From: Mycoplasmopsis citelli
Lineage (GTDB): Bacteria; Bacillota_I; Bacilli_A; Mycoplasmatales; Metamycoplasmataceae
Reading direction: 5' to 3'
Assembly (NCBI RefSeq): GCF_900660645.1
Contig: NZ_LR215036.1
Coordinates: forward strand, 868,001 to 932,000
Length of the DNA stretch: 64,000 nt
The notes under the pieces are model-generated. The model saw only the letters and a program-made list of their open reading frames with translations, was not told the DNA's origin and ran no database searches. Position 1 is the stretch's first letter; each line of letters begins with the position of its first letter. Both the position numbers and the translations under genes were made by a program. Positions 28,913 through 41,300 of the stretch are shown in pieces.

Positions 28913-31900
28913 TTTTTCTGAAGGTCAAGGGTTTGCGTCATCTCATCTTTTTTTGGTTTTGTTTCAAAATCTTGCATATTTGGGACTATGAATATTAGAA
29001 TTAGGATAAAGCAATTCCAGTTCATCCATTGCTGGTTTTTGTTTTTCTGGTGGTAGTTTAGAAAGTTTTTCTTCTAAAATAGAATCATCTAAAAAAGTAT
29101 TAGGATCAATAAGCGGGTTAAAAAGATTTGGAATATTATTTGTTTCTAAAGGAGTAAGAGTTTGAAGTTCTCAAGGTCTACCTTGAATTTTAGAAACATA
29201 TTGTTGGTTTTTAACTACTACTTTAACATCAAGAATTTGAACACTATAATTAAAGTCAATTTGAGTATTTTCTCCTTGGGGGTTTGAGAAATTAATATCT
29301 TTGATACCCAAATAGTGTTTATATGTTAAGTGATTTTTAGAATCACTTGAAACTACAAAAAGCTCTCTCTTTGATTGATTTGAAGAGATTAAGAAAGAAA
29401 TTACACCTTGATTTGGGTTATACTGAATTATTTGTTCTTTGATTTTATAATCTTGTTTACCATTTATAGTTGTAGAATCATTAAAATCAACATATTTAAC
29501 TACTAGAGTGTTTTGAGTATTTGGAGATGTGATTAAAGAAGATTGATTTTCTGTTGGTGTTAAATCAAAAATACTTTTTGAATAATCGATATTTTCTTTT
29601 GAAACAAAAACGTCAATTTTATCAGTTAAAGACATATTTTGATTAGGGTGATTGATTTTATATTCTTGTTGGGCTTTAGAAATTCGACGCTTATATGATT
29701 CAGATAAAACAAATAAAGAATTGTTTAGTCTCTGGTAGGTTTTAGAATTAAGCAACTTACTGCTTAATTCCTTAACTTGATTAAGTTGGGTTTGTAGTTC
29801 AGAGTTTAGTTGGGTAATTTGATTTTCTTGTTGGATAGTTTCTTCGGTTTTAGCTGAAAGTCTTGATTTAACATCGTTTAATTGATTTCTAAGAGAAGAA
29901 ACTTGTTGATTTGATTGATTTAATTGGTTATTTATATTTTCAATTTGCTTGTTTGAATTTTCTTTATTTTTATTAATCATTAAATCTTGAATATTTAATG
30001 ATTCTTTATTTAGATTATTAATTCTTTCATCATATTGCTTTAATAATTCAATTTGATCAGTTGGAGTATCGGCATTTGTTGGTAAAGCAGTTGCTTGGGT
30101 TAAAATTTCTAAAACTTTAGTGTTTATTGAAAGTTTCTTAGCATTAGCAACAAGTGTTTTAGCTGAATTTAATTTAGCATTATAATCAGAAATTGCTTTG
30201 TTAAGATTTGTTAATAAAGCACTTTTAAATTGCGAAGATTTTTCATTTAAAGAAGTTAATTCTCTTTCAAATTGTTGTTTTGATGATTGTAATGATGTGA
30301 TGGTTTGAGTTTGTTTTTGAGCTTTAGCATCATAATCTTGTTGTAAGGTATTTCTGTAAGCATCATTAAGTCTTGTAGAAGATTCAATTAGAGCTTTAAT
30401 GCTTGCTTGTTGTTCTTCTAAGGTAGTGTTTTCATCAAAAGTTATAATTGGTTTTGCTAATTCTTGGGTTAACTTATCACTATTAACACTTGGATCTAAT
30501 TGACTAAGAAAGTTTTGTGCTTTGCTTTTAAGAGTATCATAGACTGTTTTAACAGCCTCATAAGAACTTTTGGCTTGAGTTTTGTTATTAGCCAGTTCAG
30601 AATTTAAAGAATTTAATTCTCTTTGGATTTGTTCTTTTGATGCTGCAATGACGTGATTATTTGAGTTTGTTTTTGGGATTGAGAATCATAATCTTTTTGT
30701 AAAACATCACCATAAGTATTATTAAGCGATGTCGAAAAATCAATTAAGGCTTTAATGCTTGCTTGCATTTGGTCTAAAGTAGCGTTTTCATCAAAATTTG
30801 GAATGCTTTGAGCGATTTGATTTTGTAAGGCTGTTAAATCCACTCCGCTTTGAGCTACTCCAAGTAAAGTAGTTGCTTTGGCTTTAAGATTATCATATAC
30901 TTCTTTAACAGCATTGTAGGAGATTTTGGCTTGAGATTTATTATTATCAATTTCATCATTTAAAGAGTTAAGTTGAGTTTGAGCTTTAGTTAACAATTCG
31001 TTAGTAGTTTCTAACGTTTTTTTGTTTTGAGCTAATTGAGTTTGAACTTCTTGTAAAGTGTTTTGAGTTGATGCTAATTCTTTTTGCTTACTATCAAGCT
31101 CAGTTTTAGTTATTTCAAGTTCACTTTGAGTTTTGGTTAAACTTGCTTTTGTTTGTTCATACTGAGCTTTTAAAACATCTAAAACATTGCTTTTGTACTC
31201 ATCGATAACTGCTTGAGCTGAATCAAGTGCTTTTTTCACAACAGGAGAAAAAGTTTCGGTGTAATTATCAGCACTGTATTTGGTTTTGATGTCTCTAAGA
31301 GCGTCAATTTGAGTTTTAAGTCTATCAGCTAAAGTAATCGCCTCACTTACAGTTGAAGATCTAATAGTGGTTTCAATTCCGGTAAGGGATGAAATTTGAC
31401 TATCAAGCATTGAACCTAAGTTGGTGGTTAAATCCTTTTTAATTTCAGCAATAGTAGCTTCTAAAGAAGTTTTATCTTTAGTTAAAGCATCAACTTGAAC
31501 TTGGAGATTTTCACTTTGAGTAGTTAAAGATTCAATTTGCTTTTGTTGAGCTAGAATTTGAAGAGTTTTAGCATTATTTTCTCCCATCAACAATGAAATA
31601 GTATCAAGACGAATTTGTTCAAAATTTCTAATTACTTCTTCAAAAGAGTTTTGGACAGTGTCCACATCATAACTAAAGACATTTGAATAATCACTATCTG
31701 CTTGAGCTTGTTTTAAAGATGAATTCATTTTATTAAGCAATTCTTCAAAGACTATTTTTTTAGTAGCTATAAGCTCTAAGGTTATTTGTATTTTGGCTTT
31801 AAGGTCATTAACTTTAGCAGTATTAAGGCTTTGCAGTTTTAAATTATCAAAATCATTTAAGGTAGTTTTAAATTCTTCTAATAATTGTAAGTAAAAACTT

Positions 31901-32643
31901 AAATTATCAGCAAGCTTTTCAGAAAGTAATTTGATTTTTTGGTCTCTTAGAGAAATTTGTTTTTCTAAAGAACTCACTTCACTTTGATGAATAGCTATTT
32001 GCTCATTCATTAAGTCAATGGCAGTAGATAATTGTGCTAAATAGATTTTCTGAGCTTTAGATAAATTATTAAAAGCTACTGTGGTCTTAGGTAAATCATC
32101 AAAATTATTTTCGTTGATATTATCAAGAAACTTTTGAGCTTTTAAAAGAGAATTTTTAATTGCATCTTTTGTTTCGTTTGTAAGATTTTTATTACTTTCT
32201 AAAGCTCGTTTTAAAGTTGTGGATAATAAATCTATTTTTGTTTTTAAATCATTTTTGAAATCCATAATTGGAGTTTTAAGATCTTTATATCCAACGTTTT
32301 TAATAACTTCAACAACAGTTTTTCCGCTTTTTAATTCTTGTGAAAGAGCATTTAAGGATTCAGAAAAATCACTATTTGAAATTTTAGAATCTTGTAGGTC
32401 TTTAATCATTGTTTCTAAATTTTGTTGTTTTGCTTGTAAAGTAGTAATTTTAGTTTTGTCATTTTGATTTTGTGCTTTTAATGAATTGAGTTTAGCATTA
32501 AGTTGAGAAATTGTTTGTTTAAGTTTGGAAATTTTATTTTCATAATTTAGCGACGAGAATAAATATCCTATTCCTACTCCTGTAGCTAAAACACTAACCC
32601 CAAGTGAAGATGAAAGTAATATTTTTTTAGTTTTAGGTTTCAT
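28904..32643 (-). pseudogene. Long coiled-coil membrane-anchored protein, one frameshift
   Basis: ATG at 32643 after GGAAGGA. An N-terminal signal anchor (SSSLGVSVLATGVGIGYLFS) is followed by extended heptad-rich coiled coil (many KxxLxxxLxx repeats) and a C-terminal globular part with LTDKIDVFVSKENIDYSKSI and INFSNPQGENTQIDFNYS. The first frame ends at 30613 (676 residues). One base is missing near 30641-30646; with it restored, the protein reads on to 28904, about 1,246 residues. Either side of the break are two tandem units of about 110 residues (NFDENATLDQMQASIKALID and TFDENTTLEEQQASIKALIE). Probably an extracellular fibrous surface protein. A phase switch, decay or sequence error could explain the break. 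Confidence 0.65.
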
Positions 32644-32680
32644 TTTATATTCCTTCCTGTTTATTTTTATGTTTATATTT

Positions 32681-32744
32681 GCATTTTAACGTGCAAAAAA
32701 TAAAAAATAAAAAAGTACTAAAAAATCACATTAAAATGTGGTAT
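32681..32744 (-). promoter_or_regulatory. Stem-loop plus promoter cassette
   Basis: Stem ACCACATT/AATGTGATTT, AGTAC, exactly 24 bases, then GTTAAAATG as a weaker -10 box. It shows that the surface coiled-coil gene uses the same kind of promoter as the cytoplasmic family. Confidence 0.6.
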
Positions 32745-33111
32745 TTTCAAAAATAAAATTATTTTTTGATAATTATTTAAAAAATTAAACAATCTAAAGA
32801 AAATAAGATTTCAAAATTTTTACTTCAATAAAAGTAAATATAATACTTAATTTTATGATTAGAAAAAATAATGTAAGTATTTAAAAGATTTTATTTAATA
32901 TATGTTAAAATTGCATCTAATATATTTAAATTAAATATAAATAGTAAGTATAGTATATAAATTAAGAATAATATTTTATATTCTAGTAAGAATATAAATA
33001 ATAAATATAATATTATTTTTTAATATCAGTATTTAATTAAATGCAAATATAATACTAATCTTTAATATCATAAGAAGTTTTTTGATTTAAAATTAGCGTT
33101 ATAATATTGCT
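32745..33111. other. AT-rich gene-free stretch before the transposase
   Basis: No open frame of note. The stretch is extremely A/T rich, with imperfect repeats of AATATAATACTTAA-like words. The left end of the insertion sequence should be here, but I cannot pick out its terminal inverted repeat. Confidence 0.4.
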
Positions 33112-34281
33112 ATGAATGAAAATGCCCAGAGATTAATTAAAGAGCATTTGGAAAGTTTGTTTTTTGAACAAGAGCAAGCTTTTGCTCATTCCCAAGCCCG
33201 TAAAGATTTAGGATGAAACATTCGTCAAATTCGTTGTCGAAAAATTAAATCAAAACAAGGGGTATTTAATTTTAAAAGATATTTATTTATCGATAAGCAA
33301 AACCAATATCATTTTTATGATAATAATCCTATTTGAACTATTCCAAAACACAAAAATATTGACCTTTCAATTATTGAAAATGTTGTTGCCTTAAAAAAGG
33401 AAGGGATGTCTAATCGAGCTATTAAAGAAATTGCATATCAAAATATGATTTGCGCTAAGACAATTACTAATATTTTAAAATCCCAAACCCAACAACAAAA
33501 GATCAACTTTAGACAACCAACTGATAGCGGAAGAATTTTGTATTTGGAAGTAGATGATACATTTTTAGATTTACGTAATAGTTCAAATACAATAAAGAAA
33601 AATCGTGTTCGAGTAATAGTAGCTCATAAAGGTAAAAATTCAAATAATGAAATTGTTCACAAAACTGTTATTGTAGAATTGGCTTTAACTAAAAGTGGTA
33701 GCGGAATTGATGATGCTTATATTGAAACTATAAGAAGTAAAATTGAAGAAATATATGGGAATGATTTTGATCAAATTATTATTTATGGTGATGGTGCCTC
33801 TTTTATTAAGACACTTGCTAAAGCTTTAAACGCTAAGTACATTTTGGATTGATTTCACATTATTCATAAACTCTTTTCTCTTTGTGGTTTTGGAAAATAT
33901 AAAACTGAAAACAAGAAAATTTTTCTAGATTATTTGCTTACTTATGAAGTAAGCTTATTTAAAACTATTAAGTTATTGCTCTTACAAGGAAAGTGAGAGT
34001 TGGCACTTCAAATTCTTGTGTATGAATTTAAAAATAAATGAGACAAAATCTCTAAAATCAAAAAGAAACTTTTACAAGATTTCATAAAATATATTAAAAA
34101 TAATAAAGACTTTATTAAGGACTTTGAACAAGAATATCATATCGGTTCACATACAGAGGCGTTTATATCACACCACATAAAAAAATATGGCAAGAAAAAG
34201 TTCGCAGTTTTTGGGGTTGATACTTTTAAAACAATTCTCCTTTTTAACACCAAAAGCAATGAAAATTTAATTTTTATTTAA
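33112..34281 (+). CDS. ISLre2-like (UPF0236) transposase
   Basis: 389 residues in a single frame, TGA-Trp included. Recognised by a helix-turn-helix-like N-part (LKKEGMSNRAIKEIAYQNM), YLEVDDTFLDLR, IIIYGDGASFIKTLAKALNA followed by YILDWFHIIHKL, and IGSHTEAFISHHIKKYGKKK. These match the conserved acidic and histidine-containing blocks of the UPF0236/ISLre2 transposases (DDE-type). No obvious frameshift, so it may be active. Neighbouring damage (subtilase remnant, inverted-repeat element) marks this as an insertion hot spot. Terminal repeats not identified. Confidence 0.75.
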
Positions 34282-34343
34282 CTTCTTATACATTAAATTA
34301 TTTTAAAAAAATCAATTTTGATATTCTTTTTAGAGAATTAAAA

Positions 34344-34371
34344 AAGGAACAATTTTAAAATTGTTCCATTT
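34344..34371. terminator. Hairpin downstream of the transposase
   Basis: GGAACAATTTTAAAATTGTTCC is a perfect palindrome with A- and T-runs outside. The rest of 34282-34565 shows no gene. Confidence 0.6.
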
Positions 34372-34565
34372 TGTGTTGTATAATTTAATTGCTTTAAGAG
34401 ATGTATTTTAACTAATATACTCTTACCCACATGTTTTTCCCATCTATCCATTTATTTTCAATGCATTAAAATTTTATATATAAACCTTAGTCTTAATAAA
34501 ATTTAAGAAACTATTTAACATTTCAATAAATATTTTTAAATCCAATAGCAATATTTCCGAAAATA

Positions 34566-35319
34566 TTAATTAAGTTCAATTTCTTGATCAATTTTATTTT
34601 CAATATCGATATTATTGTTAACTTTAATTTCTTCAACTTCTCAATATAAATAACTTATAAGTGATATAAATTCATTAATTCTATTGATACCCTTAACTTC
34701 TTTTAATGTAATAATTAACGTAAAAGGAATAGTTTCTTTTTAAGAACTTGATAATCTACTTTTTTTCTTTACACTAAAACCTCAATTACCTTGTGAATTT
34801 CCTACTTTTTTACCTTTACGTGGTTTACCTTTAGGTCCTAAAATTCCTTCACAAATATGCTTAACGTTTTCTCATTTTTGATAATCATCTCTTGCTTTTT
34901 CTTCGGTTATTTTATAGTTATCTAATGTTTGAAAATTATTGTTTATAGGGAAAATTTCTTGTTTTTTTTCTAAAACTTTTCCAAATTTTAGATCCAATTC
35001 AATGTTTGTATAATCAACCCCCTTGTTCTCTTGTACTTGGAACTGCATAATATAGTGTTGCCTTAACTATAAAAGGGTGATTATTATTTACTTTTGGAAG
35101 AGGGATGGATTTAGAAAATCTATCATATAGCGTTGAATTTGCTTCGATAATAAATTTAATTTCATCATCTGGAGTTTGTATTATATCGTTTATGTGAGTT
35201 GGAACAATCCCATGTCCAAGCAATTCAGAATTATCAAATTTTGTTTTTCAACCCTTGGCCGAATCTATGAGTAAAGCTTTTGCTACATTTCTTGAAAGTT
35301 TGCAATAACGAAAAAAATA
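34566..35319 (-). pseudogene. Subtilase (S8 peptidase)-like C-terminal remnant
   Basis: From the edge of the inverted-repeat element, minus strand: SRNVAKALLIDSAKGW, LLGHGIVPTHINDIIQTPDD, FIIEANSTLYDRFSKSIPLP, FIVKATLYYAVPSTREQG. These resemble the C-terminal domain of a mycoplasma S8 peptidase family as I remember it. At a run of five G (plus 35018-35022) the frame is lost; with four it continues VDYTNIELDLKFGK and on to KWENVKHICEGILG. A TAA at 34740 interrupts, and the same frame then resumes TIPFTLIITLKEVKGINRIN to 34566. The catalytic domain is missing, so it is a dead fragment cut off at its N-terminal side. Confidence 0.55.
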
Positions 35320-35362
35320 TGATATGAACCCCATAATTTTAGAATTTTGGTGGTCCATATCA
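35320..35362. mobile_element. Short inverted-repeat element, copy C
   Basis: Begins TGATATGAACC and ends GGTCCATATCA, an imperfect inverted repeat around a 21-base middle. Its ends match those of the elements at 52590 and 57693. It sits exactly where the subtilase reading frame stops being recognisable. Confidence 0.5.
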
Positions 35363-35393
35363 ATTATTTCTTATTAAATCAGCAGATAATTAA

Positions 35394-38300
35394 TTAACGA
35401 ATTTTAAATCAAAATTTATTAACCATAGCTGAGGTTAAAGCAATTTGAGCAGTTGCTTTTTTAAGCTGATTTCCGGATGATTTTCAATCTTTGCTTGGTA
35501 CTGGTCTTAAGATAGCTGAACTTGGATTGCTTACATCAGTTCGATAAACAGTACTTTGTCCGCCATTAATTGGAAATACAGGATATCCACCAAGAGCATC
35601 ATTGCTAGACACTGGTAATCAATTATCATTATTACTAGTATTTGTTCTAAAAATTTGGTTATTAAAGGAAGCGAAAATAGAAAATGCTTTAGCTAATTCT
35701 TCAGGTTTTGGTTGGTAGTTTTGAATATTTTTTCCAAAGTTAGATGAAAATTTACTTAAAAATGTTTTATCAGAACTTTTTAAAGAATTATTGTTTTTAT
35801 AAGCATCTAATTTTTGTTTTAAAGTATTTTTATTAAAAACAAATAAACTATTTTCAGTTCACGAATTATAAAAGTAAACCTTTCTTTTGACTACATCATA
35901 ATCAATATTAAAGAAATACAAATTTAAATTTAATCCAGTTGGTAGGCGGTTAGGAGAGGTATTAAATCAAAAATATGGATCATTATAAATATTTGCAAAT
36001 GTCCCTCCACGACGAACAAAAATCTCATCATATGTTCCAGGATGTCAATTTCCTGAAAATCCACCATAACCAGGTAATCCAGTAATAAATCCACCATTTA
36101 ATTGTAAAAAAGCAAATCCTTTTTCTTGATCACTTGGGATAATATTTAAAATCTCAAAATCTTTATTTGAAGTTAACGATACATTATAAGTAATTGGGAT
36201 AGTCAGTTGATTTTCGAAATCAAAACCATATTTACTATGTTTATTACGATTGTTTTTATCTAAATATGCACTTAATCTAGTTGCGGTTTTACCATTTTGA
36301 GTGCTTGTAGTTGTATAGCGGATATTTTGTAAATTTGCATCATTTGAGGTGTTTAAACTACTTAAATAAGTGTTATTTGGCACAATTACATTAGTGCTTA
36401 AATTAGTGCTATTATTAGAGTTTAAACCAAAAATTGCTGCATTCATTTTGTTATACACTTTAGTAATAACTTGATCTTTAACTTGAGAAGCATTGCTTGC
36501 ATTTGCATCTGATATTTGTGGAATATTTCATCCTGCTTCATCAACATCTAAAACTTCAACTTTAGTATCAATTCCAACTTTGTTATTATCAATAAAGATG
36601 CTTGTTGTTTGATTTGGAATTGCGATAGTATCTAAAGTCTTAAAAGAAATTACTATTTCTTTTTCAACTTGTAATTTTCCAATATTGGTGTTATTTGATT
36701 CATATGAATACACAACTTTAGCTTTAAGTGATTGTCGATCGACTTCATCTTGGGTTTGAGATATTAAATCAAACCAACCATTAGTAGAATATTTTTTAAG
36801 ATAAACTTTTAATTTTAATGGTGAAAAAATTGATTTTAAATCACTGTTATCTTTTACATCTTTATTAGTGTATGCAAATTGCTCAAACATATCTAAAAAT
36901 TCATCATTATTATCTATTTGGACTAAATCATTTTGAGCATTATGACTTAAAACTTCAAATCTTTTTATAAATTCTTTTCGAGTAACATCATCTTTGGCAA
37001 TTATGACTTTATATTTATGATTAAAAGCTCCATCAAGTCCGGCTTCACGAGGAGTAAGAGGGTTTGACTTTTTTGGATCATCATTTAGCGAACTAAGTAA
37101 CATTTGTTTATTTTGATCTTCTTTAATTCAATTATTATAATTAGTGATTTTATTTAATAATGTACTTAAAGTTGTAGTTAAAGAATTGGTTTTATTTAGA
37201 GAGTTAAAATCAAAATTTGCAGTAGTTACGCTGTTTAAAGTAGTTAAAATTCCTTGCTTAAAGGTATCAAAAGCATTTTTAATTGCATCAGTTTCACTTG
37301 AAACGCTATTATATCTAATAGTTTCAAAAAGATCAGCAAAAATTTCTTCAAGAGGATTTTTTGCTAGTGCATTAGTTACAGCATCTTTAATACTTGAAAC
37401 TAAATTTAAAAAACTTTGATTAAAAGTATTAAGTAACGTAGCAAAATTAGCTAGTGAAACTGAATCATTTTTATCTTCCAAGGTTTGATAAATGTTATTA
37501 ATACTTTCATATTGATTTTTAAAAGTATCATATTGATTCTCAAGATCTTCGATATTATTTTCTTTAAATAAATTGTAATTTTGACCAGTTATATTAGCTT
37601 TTAAAGTGTCAAATTTATTAATTAATTTAACATAAAATCCGCATTGATCACTTCCTTGTTGAGCTTCAAATTTTTCAGCAAATTTTTCTTTAAGTGAATT
37701 TACAAAATTATTTAAAGTGTTTTGATAATTTCCTTTGATAATATTTACTAATGAATTGATTTTTTGTTCATAATTATTAATATTGCTAAAATCAGACCCT
37801 AAAGCAGTATTAATTGTATCTTTTAAAGTTACAATACCTTGGTATAAAGAATTATCGACATTTACCCCAGCACGAACAATTGTTTTACTTGGAGCAAAAT
37901 CATTAACATAATCTAAAACCTTACTTTGAATGTTTTCAACAGCATTAATTCCTTTTGCATATAAATCAAAAATTTGTAAGTTAGCCACTTCTTTAGCATT
38001 ACTTAAATAAACATTAACTTTTGAGTATGATAAAGTGTCTTTATTTTTAATTGCAGTGTCTAAATCAGTAATTCCCTTTGCAATAAAATTATCAATATAC
38101 TCGCTTTGAGTACTGTTAGAATTCACATGACTTTTTGTAGCATCAAAAAATTCTTTAATTTTCTCATTAGCATTTTTTTGTTGTGCTAATTGTTCTTTTT
38201 TAGCACTGATTAATCGATTAATGCTTGCTTTAATTGTGTTAGAAAGTTGGATTTTAGCTTCTTCTTTATTAGCTTTATTAGCTAAAGTTACAATTACTCC

Positions 38301-41300
38301 AGCTTCTCCACCAATTAAATTTTTAATTTGATTAAAGATTGTTTGGACCTTAGCATTATCTATAGTACTATCTTGCAAAGCGATAAACCCAAGAGCTTGA
38401 TTATATTCTCTTTGTAAATCAATAGCATTATTAAGAGTATATTCAATTAAAGAATTTTTCACTTCTTGACCTTCACTTGGTTGAATATCTTTTACATCTC
38501 TAAAGTAAATTTTAAATAATGTTTCTAAATTAGCATTTGGTAAATTATATGCACTAATAAATTGATCTAATTTATTTTGAATTACTCTTTTTTGATCTGC
38601 TGTTAAAGTAAAATCATTATCAAATTTAATTTTAACTGCATCATATTTGCTTAGTAAATTCAATTTAAAATGCATATTGTTTAATTTTTGAGTAAGATTT
38701 TCAATTGAATTTTCACGTGTAAGAACCATTTTTGTAGCATCATTATAATATCCATAAGCTTGATTAATTAATTCGTTAGCTTCATTTTTCGCATCAATAA
38801 CTAATTTTTCATTGCTAGTAAGAATATTATTATAGGCATTTAACTCATAAGCTTTTTGAGCTAAAATTTTAAGTTTATCTAAGTTATTTTCAATTGCATT
38901 AACTTTGTTTCGAATAATGTTTAATGCACCACTTTCATCTGGAGAGATTGTTAGTGTGTTTTGAGTGTTATTTTGTTTTTCTAAATTATCTAAAAAATTA
39001 GCTAAAGAATTTTTAAACTCATCGTGAACTAATGGAGTAAATTCAACTTTCTTTAAATGAATAATTTTTTCATTTGTTTGATTGCGATAATTACTTTTAG
39101 CTTCAATTAAAGCTAATTTAAGATTAATTTCTTGAATGATTTTATTAGTTAAAACCTCATATTGATCAACACTTTGAGTATTTAAATTAAACAAATCATT
39201 AACTAAATACTGATTTTGAACATCATTTCCAAGTGAAGGGTTTGAGTAAGTTTCGTTTTGAGGGATACTGTCTCACACTAGTGAAAGAGCATCGTTTAAA
39301 TCGTGAGCTGAACTTGGAAAATTATGAGCCAATAATGCACTAGTAAATGTTAATACATCTTGATCAGTTTGAATAATATTTTTAAATAAATTTGCTTTTT
39401 GAACTAAAACTTCAATTTGATTAACAACTTCTTGATTATATTCATTATTATTCGCTACACTTTCAAAGCTATCTAAATAAATATTTATCTTTTTAAGTTT
39501 ATCAAGCCCTGAAACTCCATTTAAACTTTGTAAATTAAAAGAAGGATCGTTAATTAAAGCTTTAATTTCAGCTAATTTAGTGGCAAGTTGATCTGAAATC
39601 CTTAATTTTTGAGTAGTAAAGTTAATTTGATCGCTTAATTGAATATAGAATTTAATATTATTCTTTTCATTATTTGGCTTATCTTTAAAATAACTTTCTC
39701 TTGCTTGATCAATAAATTCATTCAGCTTTTGCGAATATGTATTAACTAAACTTGAACTTGAATTTTGCAATGAACCCAAGGTAATTTTAGCTTGATTTAC
39801 ACTAATAGCTAGTTGGGCTAATGCTGGAATTTCATCTTTAATACGATTAACTTCAGTTAATAAATCTTTTGAAGTAATGTTTGGCACTTTTGTTTTAATT
39901 TTATTAACATAATTGTTTAATTTAGTTTCAACATCACTATCATAAGTAGTTCCTAGAGCATTGCTTAGCAATTTTGCAACACCATATGAACCATTAGTTA
40001 AATTATCATTTTCTAAACTAGCAAGAATATTTTCACGAATTTCATCAATTTCAGCGTTATTAAGATAATTTTCATATAGCGACGAATATTTTTCTTCAAT
40101 TTGATTTAAAGAATCTGATGAAACAAATAATAAATTTTCAATGCCATTTTTTAGATTTTCAATTGAGGTAGTTTTTTGATTATTATGAGTGGTATTTTTA
40201 GTTACATAATTAGCAATTCGTTTTTGAAAATTAAATAATTTATCAAATTCAATAATCTTTTGATTAATTTCTTTAGTATTTTCCAAACTCAAGCTATTTG
40301 AAGTTAAATTATTAGTAAGGATATTTTTAAATAGCTCAAAAGATTTTTTAATTTTTGTATGTAAATCATCATTTCCAAAGGCACTATAAGAAGCAGTGAT
40401 TTGAAGATCATTTAATTTATTTAAAGCTAAATCTTTTTGGTAACCAATTTCAAGTTTAGTTGCAAAATTATTAATATCATCAGTGTCAAAATTACTTTTT
40501 TGATTTGATTGCTTAGCTTGATCATATTCACTTTGAACATTGCTAAAATAAGTGTTAAATGAATATCCGGAATTGGTGCTTTGTAATTTTGTAATATTAT
40601 TGCTTAAAAACGTTTCTTTAGCATTTGTTTTACTAATTGCTTGATTAAATGCATCCAAAAGATCTTTTTTAGTGGTTGTATATTGCTTGATTTTAGCTTC
40701 AAATTGAGCTTTTTTAAGCTTAATTTGTGCTACAGATAATTCATTATTATAAATAAGTGAATTGCTTTCTTGTTCAACTAAGCTAATATCTCTTTTTAAT
40801 GATGCATAAATTTTTCAATCTTTATTTTCTTCTAAGATTGCATTTAATCCTTGAACAACTTTAATAAATTCATTTTTAGCTTTAATAACTGATTTTGCTT
40901 TGCTTAAAGTCTCAATTTTAACATTAATTTGATCTTTTTCATCACTGAGTGATAAATTATTATTAGCAAGTAATTTTTCAATAGAATCTGATAATACTTT
41001 AGTTGTACCTTGATTATATAAATTATACAAATCAAGTAATTGCGAAGAATAATCAGCTAATTTTTTTAATAATTCCATCTTTTCACTGACAATAAGAGCT
41101 TTTTGATAATTAGTTTGAGATTTTTGAACTGAAAAATAATTATCAATTGCTTCAAGACTTGTAATATATTTGATATTAGCTGGGGTGTTTTTGGTTTTTT
41201 TAGTTGCTTGAATGTGATTGTTAATTTCTTCAATTTTTTCTTGCTCATAAGCAAGTAAAATTTCATTTCCTCGCTTAAATAGCTCATCTTTTTTGTTTTT

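Noticed and set aside
32745-33111. Replication-origin-like AT-rich region
   Set aside because: No DnaA-box-like repeats or iterons of constant spacing could be picked out.
33112-34281. Truncated transposase
   Set aside because: The frame is continuous from a helix-turn-helix-like N-part to the final conserved block, so it is kept as a full gene; only the element ends are missing.
13070-35319. IetAS-like AAA plus S8 peptidase defence pair
   Set aside because: The AAA gene and the subtilase remnant are 20 kb apart, both broken, and not in one unit.
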